Source: Streptomyces kaniharaensis
GTDB taxonomy: Bacteria > Actinomycetota > Actinomycetes > Streptomycetales > Streptomycetaceae
DNA: 64,000 nt
Direction of reading: 5' to 3'
Assembly: GCF_009569385.1 (NCBI RefSeq)
Contig: NZ_WBOF01000006.1
Coordinates: 160,705 to 224,704, forward strand
Shown here: one piece after another, positions 1 to 8,991 of the stretch
Layout of the letters: each line of letters begins with the position of its first letter
How positions within the stretch are numbered: position 1 is the first letter of the stretch
Position numbers and translations under genes: made by a program
The notes under the pieces: generated by a model
What the model saw: the letters and a program-made list of their open reading frames with translations, nothing else
Databases searched by the model: none
What the model was told of the DNA's origin: nothing

Positions 1-741
1 ACCGGGCGCCTGCTGCCCCTCGGCGTCGACCTGCACGAGCATGCGACAGCCGCGCAGGCCCAGGTGCACGCGGTGTTCGAACCGGCCGACGGCAGCGCGC
101 CGCGCCTGGTCCGGGCGAGCGTCGCGGTGCCCAAGCCGGACACCGTCGTCGGCGCCGGCGTCTGGCAACTGCTGCGCCCGCACCTGTCCCTGCTGGCCGC
201 GGCCGGCGAGGGACGCGCGATGGACCTCACCGACATGCCCGTCACCGCCGAGGGTGACCTGCTCTGGAACGACGCGCACGCCCGCCCCGGCGAGCCCGCG
301 GACGCCTTCGCCACCGCCCGGATCGCCCTGCCCACCGCCGTCGCGGCCACGACCGCCCCGCTGGACCGGCACCCGGCGCGCATCACCGTCCCGGTGTTGC
401 TGGAGGGCTACACCGTCCACCAGGACGCCGATGCGGTGACCTTCACCGTCACCGGGCAGCCGGTCACCGTCGACACCGACCGCATACCGGCCGCCGGGCC
501 GCTCGGCCCCGAGGCCGTCGCCGCGTCCAGTGCCTGCATCGGCCTGCTGCGCTGGGACGCCGGGCAGTTCACCGTCCAGCCGCTGGCCGTCGAGACCACC
601 GTGAAGCGCAAGACCGTCGCCGTGCACGCCGGGGCCTGGGCGGGCGGCACCGCCGACAAGAACGGCGCCAAGGCCGAGAAGGCCGCCACCGAGGCCGTCG
701 CGATGCTGCGCGAGCGCGCGGGAAGGCTGCTGCGGAAATGA
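1..741 (+). CDS. Uncharacterised protein of a vWA/MoxR/DUF5682 operon, 5' end outside the window
   Basis: The frame is open from base 1, so the gene starts upstream of the window; the visible part encodes 246 residues. I recognise no catalytic motif in it. It is alternating hydrophobic and acidic sequence with a lysine- and alanine-rich C-terminal tail. Its stop codon overlaps the ATG of the vWA gene (ATGA), so the two are translationally coupled. In related operons that I recall, a SWIM zinc-finger protein or a DUF5691 protein lies in this position; this could be the C-terminal part of one of them, but the defining region is not visible. That it is coding is well supported; the function is unknown. 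Confidence 0.75.
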   Translation, partial: TGRLLPLGVDLHEHATAAQAQVHAVFEPADGSAPRLVRASVAVPKPDTVVGAGVWQLLRPHLSLLAAAGEGRAMDLTDMPVTAEGDLLWNDAHARPGEPADAFATARIALPTAVAATTAPLDRHPARITVPVLLEGYTVHQDADAVTFTVTGQPVTVDTDRIPAAGPLGPEAVAASSACIGLLRWDAGQFTVQPLAVETTVKRKTVAVHAGAWAGGTADKNGAKAEKAATEAVAMLRERAGRLLRK

Positions 742-2141
742 CCGACCAGCAGACCACCGCGGTGGACGCCGACGAGAACCGCCGCCAGGCCCTCTACTGG
801 CGCCTGCTCGCCCGGCTCTTCGACAGCGAGGAGCAGGCCGCGCTCGAATCGGCGAGCCTGGCCGTCGTCGAGGACATCGGCCTGCCGCCCGCCCTGCTCG
901 ACCCGGCCGCCTCCGTCGACTCGATCGTCCAGCGCCACCCGAGGCTGGCCGCCGAGTTCGACGGGCTGATGGCACCCGACCCCGACGAGGAGGACGGCGA
1001 GCGCGATCGCGCGCTCGAGGTGCGACGCGCGGCGCTGGTGTCGAAGGTGCTGCTCAACGTCTTCGCCACCGGCTCCGGCACCGTCACCGCCGGGCAGCTC
1101 TCCCGCTGGCAGTCCGACGCCGGCTGGCTGGAACGCGCCCTCGGTTGCGAGCCCGGCGGGCTGCGCGGCGGCCGGCCGGGCCCCGGCCCCCTCCCCGGAC
1201 TCGGCACCGGCGGCCGCCGGACGACCCCCGACCTCGGCACCCTCATCCCGCAGATCGGGCCCGACCTCGCCGGCATCGAGGCCGACCTGGTCCGCCGCAT
1301 GCGCCTGCGCGAGGTGCTCGCCGACCCGAAGCTCGCCGCCCAGCTCACCCCGAGCATGTCGCTCATCGAGCAACTGCTGCGGGACAAGAACAACCTGTCC
1401 GGCGTCGCCCTCGCCAACGCCAAGGCGCTGATCCGCCGCTTCGTCGACGAGGTCGCCGAGGTGCTGCGCACCCAGGTGGAGAAGGCCAGCGTCGGCAGCC
1501 TGGACCGCTCCGTCCCGCCCAAGCGGGTGTTCCGCAACCTCGACCTCGACCGCACGATCTGGAAGAACCTCACCAACTGGAGCCCGGAGGAGGAGCGGCT
1601 GTACGTCGACCGCCTCTACTACCGGCACACCGTCCGCAAGACCACACCCCAGCGGCTGATCGTGGTCGTCGACCAGTCCGGCTCGATGGTCGACTCGATG
1701 GTCAACTGCACCATCCTGGCCTCGATCTTCGCCGGACTGCCCAAGGTGGACGTCCACCTCATCGCCTACGACACCCAGGCGATCGACCTCACCCCCTGGG
1801 TGCACGACCCCTTCGAGACCCTGCTGCGCACCAACCTCGGCGGCGGCACCGACGGCACCGTGGCCATGGCACTCGCCCAGCCGAAGATCGCCGAACCGCG
1901 CAACACCGTCGTGGTCTGGATCTCCGACTTCTACGAATGGCGCACCGAGGAACTGCTCGCGAGCATGACCGCGATCCACCGCTCGGGCGCCAGGTTCATC
2001 CCCGTCGGATCGGTGACCAGCGCCGGGCGCGCCAGCGTCAACCCGTGGTTCCGCGAGCGGTTCAAGGACCTCGGCACCCCGGTGATCTCCGGCCACATCC
2101 GCAAGCTCGTCCACGAGCTCAAGACCTTCCTCACCCAGTAG
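738..2141 (+). CDS. vWA domain protein (CoxE-like) paired with a MoxR ATPase
   Basis: 467 residues. The C-terminal third is a von Willebrand factor A domain: the metal-binding (MIDAS) motif DQSGS starts at residue 312, and the later MIDAS threonine lies in GGGTDG near residue 373. The N-terminal 300 residues are helical and charged, with a glycine- and proline-rich stretch around residues 137-160. vWA proteins of this type act with MoxR AAA+ ATPases as substrate-handling or metal-insertion partners, and the MoxR gene follows after 19 bases. The ATG start overlaps the stop of the preceding gene. The protein is probably cytoplasmic, as there is no signal peptide. The substrate is unknown. Confidence 0.88.
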   Translation: MTDQQTTAVDADENRRQALYWRLLARLFDSEEQAALESASLAVVEDIGLPPALLDPAASVDSIVQRHPRLAAEFDGLMAPDPDEEDGERDRALEVRRAALVSKVLLNVFATGSGTVTAGQLSRWQSDAGWLERALGCEPGGLRGGRPGPGPLPGLGTGGRRTTPDLGTLIPQIGPDLAGIEADLVRRMRLREVLADPKLAAQLTPSMSLIEQLLRDKNNLSGVALANAKALIRRFVDEVAEVLRTQVEKASVGSLDRSVPPKRVFRNLDLDRTIWKNLTNWSPEEERLYVDRLYYRHTVRKTTPQRLIVVVDQSGSMVDSMVNCTILASIFAGLPKVDVHLIAYDTQAIDLTPWVHDPFETLLRTNLGGGTDGTVAMALAQPKIAEPRNTVVVWISDFYEWRTEELLASMTAIHRSGARFIPVGSVTSAGRASVNPWFRERFKDLGTPVISGHIRKLVHELKTFLTQ

Positions 2142-2160
2142 TCAGAAAGGCCCTACCGAC

Positions 2161-3273
2161 ATGTCCGACCTGCTGCGCGCCCCCGCCGAGATCAAGTACG
2201 CCGAGGAGCTGGACTGGCTGGAGTCGATCGACGACGGCCCCAAGCCCTTCTCGTGGCGGCTCTCCCCGAAGATGGTCCGCCTGTTCATCCTCGGCTCCGA
2301 GCGCGCCGACGGCCTCGACCGCGAGATATCCCAGAAGTGGTTCGGCGACCAGAGCTTCGTCGAGCGCTCCATCGTCACCCTCGCCTCCGACCGCGGCCTG
2401 CTGCTCATCGGCGACCCGGGCACCGGCAAGTCCTGGCTGGCCGAGCTGCTGGCCGCCGCGATCTGCCGCAACTCCACGCTCGTCGTGCAGGGCACCGCCG
2501 GCACCACCGAGGACCACATCAAGTACTCGTGGAACGTGTCCATGGTCATCGCCAAGGGCCAGTCCCGGGAGTCGATGATCCCCTCGCCGATCATGACCGC
2601 GATGGAGGGCGGTGTCATCGGCCGCTTCGAGGAGCTGACCCGCTCCACCAGCGACGTGCAGGACGCGCTGATCTCCATCCTGTCCGAGAAGTACATCTCC
2701 GTACCGGAGCTGGACAGCGACAACATCGTCTTCGCCAAGCCCGGGTTCTCCGTCATCGCCACCGCCAACAGCCGCGACCGGGGCGTCAACGACCTCTCCT
2801 CCGCCCTCAAGCGGCGCTTCAACTTCGTCCGCATCCCGGTCGTCACCAACAAGCGCAGCGAGGCGGAGATCGTCCGCTTCCGCACCGAGGAACTGCTGCG
2901 CCGCCACCAGATCGAACTGGACGTGCCGCCGAACCTGCTCGACGTCCTGCTGCAGTCCTTCGCCGACCTGCGCGCCTCCGCGGCCGCGGCCGCCAGCGAC
3001 GACGAGAAGCTGGAGTCCGCGCTCTCCACCGCCGAGCAGATCGGCGTCCTGGAGGACGCAGTCCTGCACAGCAACTTCTTCGGCCAGCGCGCCCTCACCG
3101 CCCGCACCCTCGCCTCCTCCCTGGTCGGCTCGCTCACCCGGCGCGAGCCCGAGGACCTCGCCATCCTCAACAAGTACCTGCACGGTGTGGTCGAGCCGCG
3201 CAGCAAGGACGAGGGCGGCGACTGGCCGGAGTTCCTGGAGGGCGGCCGCGACGCGATCGCCACCCTGTCGTGA
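2161..3273 (+). CDS. MoxR-family AAA+ ATPase
   Basis: 370 residues. Walker A is GDPGTGKS at residues 84-91. A sensor-1 region (ATANSRDRGVNDLSSALKRR) and a downstream helical lid are present, which is the MoxR layout. The Walker B region is less canonical than in textbook MoxR proteins (EGGVIGRFEE, with acidic residues present). MoxR ATPases are hexameric chaperone-like machines that work with vWA proteins. The gene sits between its likely vWA partner (19-base gap upstream) and the DUF5682 gene, whose GTG start overlaps this gene's TGA. All four genes are probably on one transcript. Confidence 0.9.
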   Translation: MSDLLRAPAEIKYAEELDWLESIDDGPKPFSWRLSPKMVRLFILGSERADGLDREISQKWFGDQSFVERSIVTLASDRGLLLIGDPGTGKSWLAELLAAAICRNSTLVVQGTAGTTEDHIKYSWNVSMVIAKGQSRESMIPSPIMTAMEGGVIGRFEELTRSTSDVQDALISILSEKYISVPELDSDNIVFAKPGFSVIATANSRDRGVNDLSSALKRRFNFVRIPVVTNKRSEAEIVRFRTEELLRRHQIELDVPPNLLDVLLQSFADLRASAAAAASDDEKLESALSTAEQIGVLEDAVLHSNFFGQRALTARTLASSLVGSLTRREPEDLAILNKYLHGVVEPRSKDEGGDWPEFLEGGRDAIATLS

Positions 3274-6044
3274 CCGCCGCAGCGAAGGGGGTCTTCGACC
3301 CGCTGCGCACCCAACTCCAGGAAGCCGCAGCCGCGTTCGCCGACGGCCCGGACGCCCTGGAGGGCATCCTGCTCGGCATCGTCGACGACGTCGACCGCGC
3401 GGTGCGCGAACCGCTGGAGATCTTCCCGGTCTGCCACCACTCGCCGGCCTCGGCCACCGCGATGGCACGGCGCCTGCGCGAGAAGCAGCCCAAGGTCGTC
3501 TACCTGGAGCTGTGCGAGGACATGGCTCCGCTGCTGTCCGAGCTGCGCAACTGCCGCCTCCCGGTGGCGGTCCAGTCCTTCGCCACCGAGGTGGACGGCT
3601 TCCCGGCCGACTGGTCGCCGCTCTCGGTGGTCGCCCCGATCACCGAGGCCTCCGCCGAGTACCAGGCCATCGCGTACGCCCTGGACACCCCGGGCGTCGA
3701 ACTGGTCCTCGTCGACCGCTCCTCCGACCACGTCTTCCAGTGGGAGCCGCGCGAACCCGAAGCGCCCTCGACCGACGAGGACGCCGCGATGCACGGCGCC
3801 GCCGTCGGCATCGAGATCGGTGAACTGCGTCCTCGCTTCGCGGAGCTGGAGGAGCACCTGCTGCGCCACGGCCGGGTGCGGCACTGGTCGGAGTGGTGGC
3901 ACCAGTACGTCGAACTGCCGCTCGGCGACGCCGACCACGAGACCTACCGCCAGGTCATGCTGCTGATCGGCAGCCTGTTCCGGCGGCTGGCCCCCGGGGA
4001 CCGGCGGCGCGTGCGGGTGGACGAGGACCGCGAGCGCTACATGTGGACCAGGATGCGCGAGCACCTCGCCGCCACCGGCACCGACCCGGCGGACTGCCTC
4101 TACGTCTGCGGCGCCTTCCACGCGGCCAGCCGCGTCGAGGAGTTCGGCTTCGACGGCAGCGACACCTTCGAGATCAGCCCGCGCACCGCCACCACGTGGC
4201 GGCACGGCCTGATCCCGTCCAGCCACGCGGCGATCGAGGCGCAGTTCGGCCTCGCCGGCGGCTCGGTGTCGATCGCCGCCACCGTCTGGGCGAAGAACCT
4301 CGAGCGCACCGGCGTCACGCCGTACCGCCTGGAGGGGCAGACGGGCACCCGGAAGAGCACCAAGAAGAACGTCAAAAAGAAGGCGGCCGCAGCCCTGCCC
4401 GCGCCCGCCGTGGAACCGTCGGACCAGCTGTCCGGCTTCCTGCAACGACCGCCGGTCCTCGACCGTCTCGACGAGGCCGAACTGCTCGGCTGGTCGGTGG
4501 ACATCGTGCGCGCCGCCCGCCGCAACGGCTACCTCGCCTCCACCGCTGACGCGATCGCCGTGTTCGAGACGTCGATCCTGCTGGCCGGGATGCGCGACCG
4601 CGCCCGCCCCACGCCGTACGACTTCCAGGACGCGGCCGTCACCTGCATCGAGAAGGACACCGTGCCGGGCCGGCGCGACGTCCGCCGCCTGGTCGAGATC
4701 ATGATGGGCGGCGACCGGATCGGCCAGGTCGGCTACGACGCGCTCCCGCCGCTCGCCCGGGACGTCCACGACCGGCTCGCGCCGCTCGGGCTGAACCTCG
4801 AACAGCGCGGAGTCCGCCGGGCCCTGCTCGACATCGCCGCCCAGCCCGAACTCGGCCGCTGCTCCGACGTGTTGTGGATCCTGCGCTACCTGCTGCCGCA
4901 GGGCGCCGCCCGCCCGATCATGGGGGAACGGAAGCTCGGCGAGCGTTCGATCCAGGAGTCCTGGGATCTCGCTCTCGGTACCCACCAGCGGGCGCTCATC
5001 GAGCTCGGCTACGAGGGCGTCAGCATCGAGCAGGTGCTGGAACAGCGGCTCCGGCGCGCGGCCTACAGCCCGCAGGCGACGGTGGCCACCGTGCTGGAGG
5101 CGGTCGAGGACGCGACGCTCCACCTGCGCGGCGGCCGGCTCGCCGAGGAACTGGGCACCCGCGCCCTGGAGGTCCTCGCGAGCGAGCGCAGCGTCGACGG
5201 CGCGCCCGAGGTGCTCCGCCGGGTACGGCGGTTGCTCGCCTACTACCGGACCAGCGAACCGGCGCTCCCGGCCTGGATCGAGTCCTTCGTCCGGACCGGG
5301 TACGCGCACTACTGCACCCTGCTGCCGACCTCGTTCGCAGACGAGGACGCGACGGTCCGCCAGGTGGCCGCGATGCTGGGCTTCCTGTTCAGCATGGAGA
5401 GCCTCGCGCTGTCGCTCGGCTGCGACCGGACTCAGCTGGAGCTCGCGGTCGCCCAGTCGCACCCGGATGAGCCGTCGAAGACGGCGCTGCTGTGGGCGGC
5501 GCAGGTGCAGCTCGGCCGGCTGTCGCGGGAGGAACTGCGGGACCGCTGCGCGGAGTTGCTCGGCAACCCGTTGGTGCTGCCGGCCTACCCCCGCTACCTC
5601 AGCGGGTTCGTGCAGGCGCTGGAACCGGTCCCGGGCCTCACCGACTTCGTCGTGGAGGCGGTGTCGACGGCCTTCGCCCGGCTGCCCGACCCGGTGCTGC
5701 TGCCCTGGCTGCCGACGCTGATCAGCACACTGCGCTCCGGCGGCGCCGAACTCGCCCCGCTGTTGATCCGGGAGGCCGGGCGGATCGTCCCCGGCCGGCT
5801 CGCGGCGCTGGACGCCTGGGTGCCGCCGTGGCGGGCGCAGCCCGGCCCGGAGGCCGTCAGGCCGGTGCGCGCCGCACGGGGTGTCGCGCTGCTCGCGGAG
5901 CATCCGGCGACGACCGATGCGCTCGCGGAGCTGCTGGGCTGTGAAGGCGGCTGGCAGCCTGCCGACCCCGGGCCGACGGGCGCCGCGCTGCTCGGGCGGT
6001 ATCCGGACACGGCGGCGGCGCTGGGCGTGCTGCTGGCCGGATAG
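3270..6044 (+). CDS. DUF5682 family protein (TIKI/ChaN/EreA-like fold suspected)
   Basis: 924 residues. I chose the GTG at 3270, which overlaps the TGA of the ATPase gene. A CHHSPAS motif at residues 55-61 is followed by alternating strands and helices with conserved E and D residues (LELCED, DRSS) and a second histidine region (CGAFHAAS). This resembles the metal-dependent TIKI/ChaN/erythromycin-esterase-like fold assigned to this family. After about residue 370 a lysine-rich linker is followed by roughly 500 residues that look helical and repeat-like. The protein is probably a large soluble effector or scaffold handled by the vWA/MoxR pair. The actual reaction is unknown. Confidence 0.85.
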   Translation: MTAAAKGVFDPLRTQLQEAAAAFADGPDALEGILLGIVDDVDRAVREPLEIFPVCHHSPASATAMARRLREKQPKVVYLELCEDMAPLLSELRNCRLPVAVQSFATEVDGFPADWSPLSVVAPITEASAEYQAIAYALDTPGVELVLVDRSSDHVFQWEPREPEAPSTDEDAAMHGAAVGIEIGELRPRFAELEEHLLRHGRVRHWSEWWHQYVELPLGDADHETYRQVMLLIGSLFRRLAPGDRRRVRVDEDRERYMWTRMREHLAATGTDPADCLYVCGAFHAASRVEEFGFDGSDTFEISPRTATTWRHGLIPSSHAAIEAQFGLAGGSVSIAATVWAKNLERTGVTPYRLEGQTGTRKSTKKNVKKKAAAALPAPAVEPSDQLSGFLQRPPVLDRLDEAELLGWSVDIVRAARRNGYLASTADAIAVFETSILLAGMRDRARPTPYDFQDAAVTCIEKDTVPGRRDVRRLVEIMMGGDRIGQVGYDALPPLARDVHDRLAPLGLNLEQRGVRRALLDIAAQPELGRCSDVLWILRYLLPQGAARPIMGERKLGERSIQESWDLALGTHQRALIELGYEGVSIEQVLEQRLRRAAYSPQATVATVLEAVEDATLHLRGGRLAEELGTRALEVLASERSVDGAPEVLRRVRRLLAYYRTSEPALPAWIESFVRTGYAHYCTLLPTSFADEDATVRQVAAMLGFLFSMESLALSLGCDRTQLELAVAQSHPDEPSKTALLWAAQVQLGRLSREELRDRCAELLGNPLVLPAYPRYLSGFVQALEPVPGLTDFVVEAVSTAFARLPDPVLLPWLPTLISTLRSGGAELAPLLIREAGRIVPGRLAALDAWVPPWRAQPGPEAVRPVRAARGVALLAEHPATTDALAELLGCEGGWQPADPGPTGAALLGRYPDTAAALGVLLAG

Positions 6045-6046
6045 GG

Positions 6047-6087
6047 GACGGCCCCCGCTCGCACGTGGTGTGCGGGCGGGGGCCGTC
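6047..6087. terminator. Bidirectional hairpin terminator between convergent genes
   Basis: An 18-base left arm (6047-6064) and an 18-base right arm (6070-6087) are complementary except for one G-T type mismatch, with a 5-base loop. It lies between the stops of the DUF5682 gene (6044) and the convergent protease gene (6111). There is no U-run, which is usual in streptomycetes. Confidence 0.8.
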
Positions 6088-6110
6088 GCCGTCGCTAGCT
6101 CTTCTTGCTG

Positions 6111-7370
6111 CTAGCCCTTCTTGGAGATGAAGTCGAACAGGCCCGCCGCGACGTCGTCGAGGTACGGTCCGGCCTGGTACTTGTCGTCGCCGTCATTGCC
6201 GACGGAGACGTTGCTGACCAGGGCCGGCTTGCCGTCCTTGGCCGACAGCCAGCCGCCGCCGCTCGAACCGCCCGTCATCGAGCAGCCGATCGCCAGCATC
6301 GGCGGGCGCGCGGGGTCGAAGGACATCCGGGAGGGCTTGCCGCCCTGGCAGTGGTTCAGCTCCCGGCCGTCGAACGGGGGAGCGGCCGGGTAGCCGTAGT
6401 TGGTGATGTTCAGCTGGTCACGCGGGGCGTTGAACCAGACCGGCAGCGCGCCGCCGACCGTCTCCTCCAGCGACTTGCCGGTGTCGTTCTCCGGCTTGAC
6501 CCGCAGGATCGCGAAGTCGTACTGCGCGGCCGGGCCGACCTCGCCGCCCTCGGTCTTCCAGACCGGGGAGGTGACGTAGTTGGCCGCGTCCCACGCCCCG
6601 AACGGCGCGTACTGCGAGACGTCGGTCGGCCGCTTGCCGTTGCTCACGTCACCGCCGGCGTTGAAGTCGGGGATGAAGACGATGTTGCTGTTGAACGTGG
6701 AGCCCTTGCCCTGGTGGGCGCAGTGCCCGGCGGTCCACACCAGGTTGCTCTTGCCGGGGTGCGCCGGGTCGGCCACGACGGTGCCCGAGCACACGTAGTG
6801 CTGGCCGAGCTTGCCGGGGTCGAGGGTCTCGGCGCCGGGCTTGTCGAAGAAGATCTTGCCGAACACGGCCAGGTTCTTGGCGTACGGGTGCGGATCGGCC
6901 TGCGCGTTGACGGTCTTCGGCGGCGCGTCGTTACCGCCGTCCGCAGGCGGCTGGGTGGTCGGCTGCGCGGGCTGCGGAGCCTGCGTCGTCGGCTGCGGGG
7001 CGGGGCCGGTCGGCTTCCCGGTGGGCGCCGGCGTCGGCGGCTTCAGCGGCTCGACGGGCTTGGCGCTGAGGAGCTTCTCGAGCGTCCAGTAGCCCTTGGC
7101 GACCGCCGGAGCGGCGTAGTCCTTGGCCCACTTCTCCCAGTCCGAGGCCTTCCACTTCTTGAGGTCCTCGAGGTTGGCCGGCAACCCGAGCCCTGCCGCC
7201 CCGCCGGTGGCTGCGGCCGTGGCCCCTGCGGTCCCGGTGGCCCCCGTGGCCACCGCATCGCCGGGGCTGTTGTCCGGCCCGCAGGCCGACGTGGCGAGCA
7301 GGGTCAGCGCCACCACGGACGCCCCGAGGGCGGCGCGAACGGTGCGCTTGGTACGACGTATCGATGACAT
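6111..7370 (-). CDS. Secreted trypsin-like serine protease, putative lipoprotein
   Basis: 419 residues. An N-terminal Lys/Arg-rich segment and hydrophobic core end in LATSAC, a plausible lipobox, so the protein is probably exported and lipid-anchored. A Gly/Ala stretch and a Pro/Thr/Gln-rich linker (about residues 110-150) separate the anchor from the catalytic domain. The chymotrypsin-fold triad is visible: histidine in WTAGHC, aspartate in DFAILRV, and serine in GGSSGGGW. Trypsin-like extracellular proteases are common in streptomycetes; the natural substrate is unknown. The gene converges on the DUF5682 gene across a strong hairpin. Confidence 0.9.
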   Translation of the reverse strand: MSSIRRTKRTVRAALGASVVALTLLATSACGPDNSPGDAVATGATGTAGATAAATGGAAGLGLPANLEDLKKWKASDWEKWAKDYAAPAVAKGYWTLEKLLSAKPVEPLKPPTPAPTGKPTGPAPQPTTQAPQPAQPTTQPPADGGNDAPPKTVNAQADPHPYAKNLAVFGKIFFDKPGAETLDPGKLGQHYVCSGTVVADPAHPGKSNLVWTAGHCAHQGKGSTFNSNIVFIPDFNAGGDVSNGKRPTDVSQYAPFGAWDAANYVTSPVWKTEGGEVGPAAQYDFAILRVKPENDTGKSLEETVGGALPVWFNAPRDQLNITNYGYPAAPPFDGRELNHCQGGKPSRMSFDPARPPMLAIGCSMTGGSSGGGWLSAKDGKPALVSNVSVGNDGDDKYQAGPYLDDVAAGLFDFISKKG

Positions 7371-7542
7371 GAACGTTCTGGTCCCCCTGTATGACGGCCC
7401 GGCACCGCAACGGTGGTGCCGGGTATTGCGCAGAGGAGTATGTCATCAACCGTCAGGCCTGTGCGCACCTGCCCGGATTTGCGCTGGACCCCGTCCTCGA
7501 ACTCCGGTCGTCTGCTGGGCAGGCGGGAGTCTGAGGACGGCT

Positions 7543-8031
7543 CTAGGCCAGGGGCAGGCTCGGGCGGCCGTTGGTGACCTTCAGCGGGTAGGGCGTCAGG
7601 TCCTCGTGCCAGCGGTAGTACCCCAGCCGGACGGCGCCATCGGCGAGCCGGTGGGTGTCGTGGGCGCGCTCGGCGAGCCAGCACAGGAGCTCGCCCACCT
7701 GTTCGGAGTCGTCGGGGTGGAGCTCGGCGCGGGCGGTCACCGACCAGCCGCGGCGTGGCGGGTCGGTGCGGGCGGCCAGGGCGGCGCCGAGTACGCCGCC
7801 CACCTTCCAGGCCGGTCCGTCGGCGGCCAACAGCGGCCGGGGATCGTTCTCGACCGCGGGGTGCCCGTCGTCGTCCACCACCGCGACGGGGAAGTCCGCC
7901 ACGACGGTCAGCCGCTCCGGCTGCGGGCCGAGGCCCAGGTGCCAGCGCAGTTCGGCGACTTGCTGCTCCGACAGTTCGTCGCGGAGGTCGACCGTCACCA
8001 TCAGCTCGTAGATGTCACTCACGCGCCGCAC
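7543..8031 (-). CDS. Conserved hypothetical protein, 162 aa
   Basis: 162 residues, soluble, no signal peptide or membrane segment. It starts MRRVSDIYELMVTVDLRDEL and contains repeated short acidic and aromatic motifs (LGYYRWHEDLTPYP near the C-terminus). Coding use matches the neighbours. I recognise the general look of an actinobacterial hypothetical but cannot name a family. It lies alone between the protease gene and the GAP-type membrane protein gene on the same strand, with gaps of 172 and 99 bases, so it may have its own promoter. Confidence 0.7.
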   Translation of the reverse strand: MRRVSDIYELMVTVDLRDELSEQQVAELRWHLGLGPQPERLTVVADFPVAVVDDDGHPAVENDPRPLLAADGPAWKVGGVLGAALAARTDPPRRGWSVTARAELHPDDSEQVGELLCWLAERAHDTHRLADGAVRLGYYRWHEDLTPYPLKVTNGRPSLPLA

Positions 8032-8130
8032 CCTACCGAGGGGTACTGACAGGCCGTCCGGCCGGTCACGAACTCCGCGGTAGGCTTCGCCCGGCCCGCG
8101 TGGACCACGGCCCTCAGCTGCTGCTGCGTC

Positions 8131-8799
8131 TCATGAGAGTCCGGTGATGGCGTTCCCGACGTACGCGGCGCCGAGGACCGCCGGCACCGTGGTCATGATC
8201 GCGACGTTGTGCGCGGCCATCCACGCCTTCCACTCGCCGAGGACGCGGGTGGAGCGGTCGCCGCCCAGCAGGTACACCCCGAGCGGCACCAGCGTGCAGA
8301 GCGAGCCGACGAGGACCATCAGCGCGGCGGCCACAGCCTTGTCTCCCCCGCTTGCGGTGCTCGCCGCGATGGACGCGGCGCCGCCGACGGCCAGCACGAG
8401 GTTCTTCGGGTTCGCGACGACGAGCACGGCGGCGAGACCGGCGGACCTGGCCGCCGTGAAGCGGTCGATCGTCCGCATCCAGGCCGGCGGCGCAGTGACG
8501 TGGCCCTCGCGCGGCCGGTCGTGCCACTGCTTGCCCGCCAGCAGTACGAACAGCACGCCGAGCGCGAGCTTCAGCCAGTACGACCAGGTCGGCTTCCCGC
8601 CGCCCGAGCTCAGCCCGCTGCCTGCCAAGACGACGGCTGCCACGACGGTGGCCAGGGTGCCGGCCCAGCCGGCGGTGAAGGCGGGGCCGTTGGTCCGGGC
8701 ACGGGGGGTGGCCAACATGAGGATCACGGCGATCAGCGGCAGCGGGCTGATCGCGATACCCACCGCCGACGCCAGCATCGAACCGACTGCCTCGCCCAT
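8131..8799 (-). CDS. GAP family membrane protein (Sap-like)
   Basis: 222 residues with about six hydrophobic segments: an N-terminal hairpin (AVGIAISPLPLIAVILML), segments around residues 45-62 and 75-95, then three in the C-terminal half. The N-terminal SPLPLIAVILML and the mid-protein NPKNL motif fit the GAP family, which includes the mycobacterial sulfolipid-1-addressing protein and is related to LysE-type exporters. The likely role is export or membrane transfer of a lipid or small molecule. It is monocistronic: the argG terminator lies just upstream. Confidence 0.82.
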   Translation of the reverse strand: MGEAVGSMLASAVGIAISPLPLIAVILMLATPRARTNGPAFTAGWAGTLATVVAAVVLAGSGLSSGGGKPTWSYWLKLALGVLFVLLAGKQWHDRPREGHVTAPPAWMRTIDRFTAARSAGLAAVLVVANPKNLVLAVGGAASIAASTASGGDKAVAAALMVLVGSLCTLVPLGVYLLGGDRSTRVLGEWKAWMAAHNVAIMTTVPAVLGAAYVGNAITGLS

Positions 8800-8926
8800 C
8801 CCCGCTCCCGCTCTCTCGCCGGCTCGGTCCGTCCCTGACCGCCGCTGGGCACACCTTGTCCCGTTCAGTCAGCTACGGCCGGGCCCGCCGTGCACGACCG
8901 AGCGGCCGTCCGGGTGAGTTGCGGTA

Positions 8927-8970
8927 CGACTGCGGGCCGCGGCACTGGTGCGTGCCGCGGCCCGCAGTCG
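8927..8970 (-). terminator. Strong hairpin terminator of argG
   Basis: A perfect 19-bp stem (8927-8945 with 8952-8970) around the 6-base loop TGGTGC. It lies 21 bases past the argG stop codon, with no U-run. Confidence 0.88.
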
Positions 8971-8991
8971 CTTCGGTGCTCAGGTGGTCCG

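Noticed and set aside
2142..5903. A very long open frame on the minus strand
   Set aside because: It is antisense to the AAA and DUF5682 genes, is rich in Arg/Gly/Pro low-complexity sequence, and arises from the GC bias of the real genes.
6105..7367. A 420-codon plus-strand frame
   Set aside because: It mirrors the protease gene exactly, whose signal peptide and catalytic triad are on the minus strand.
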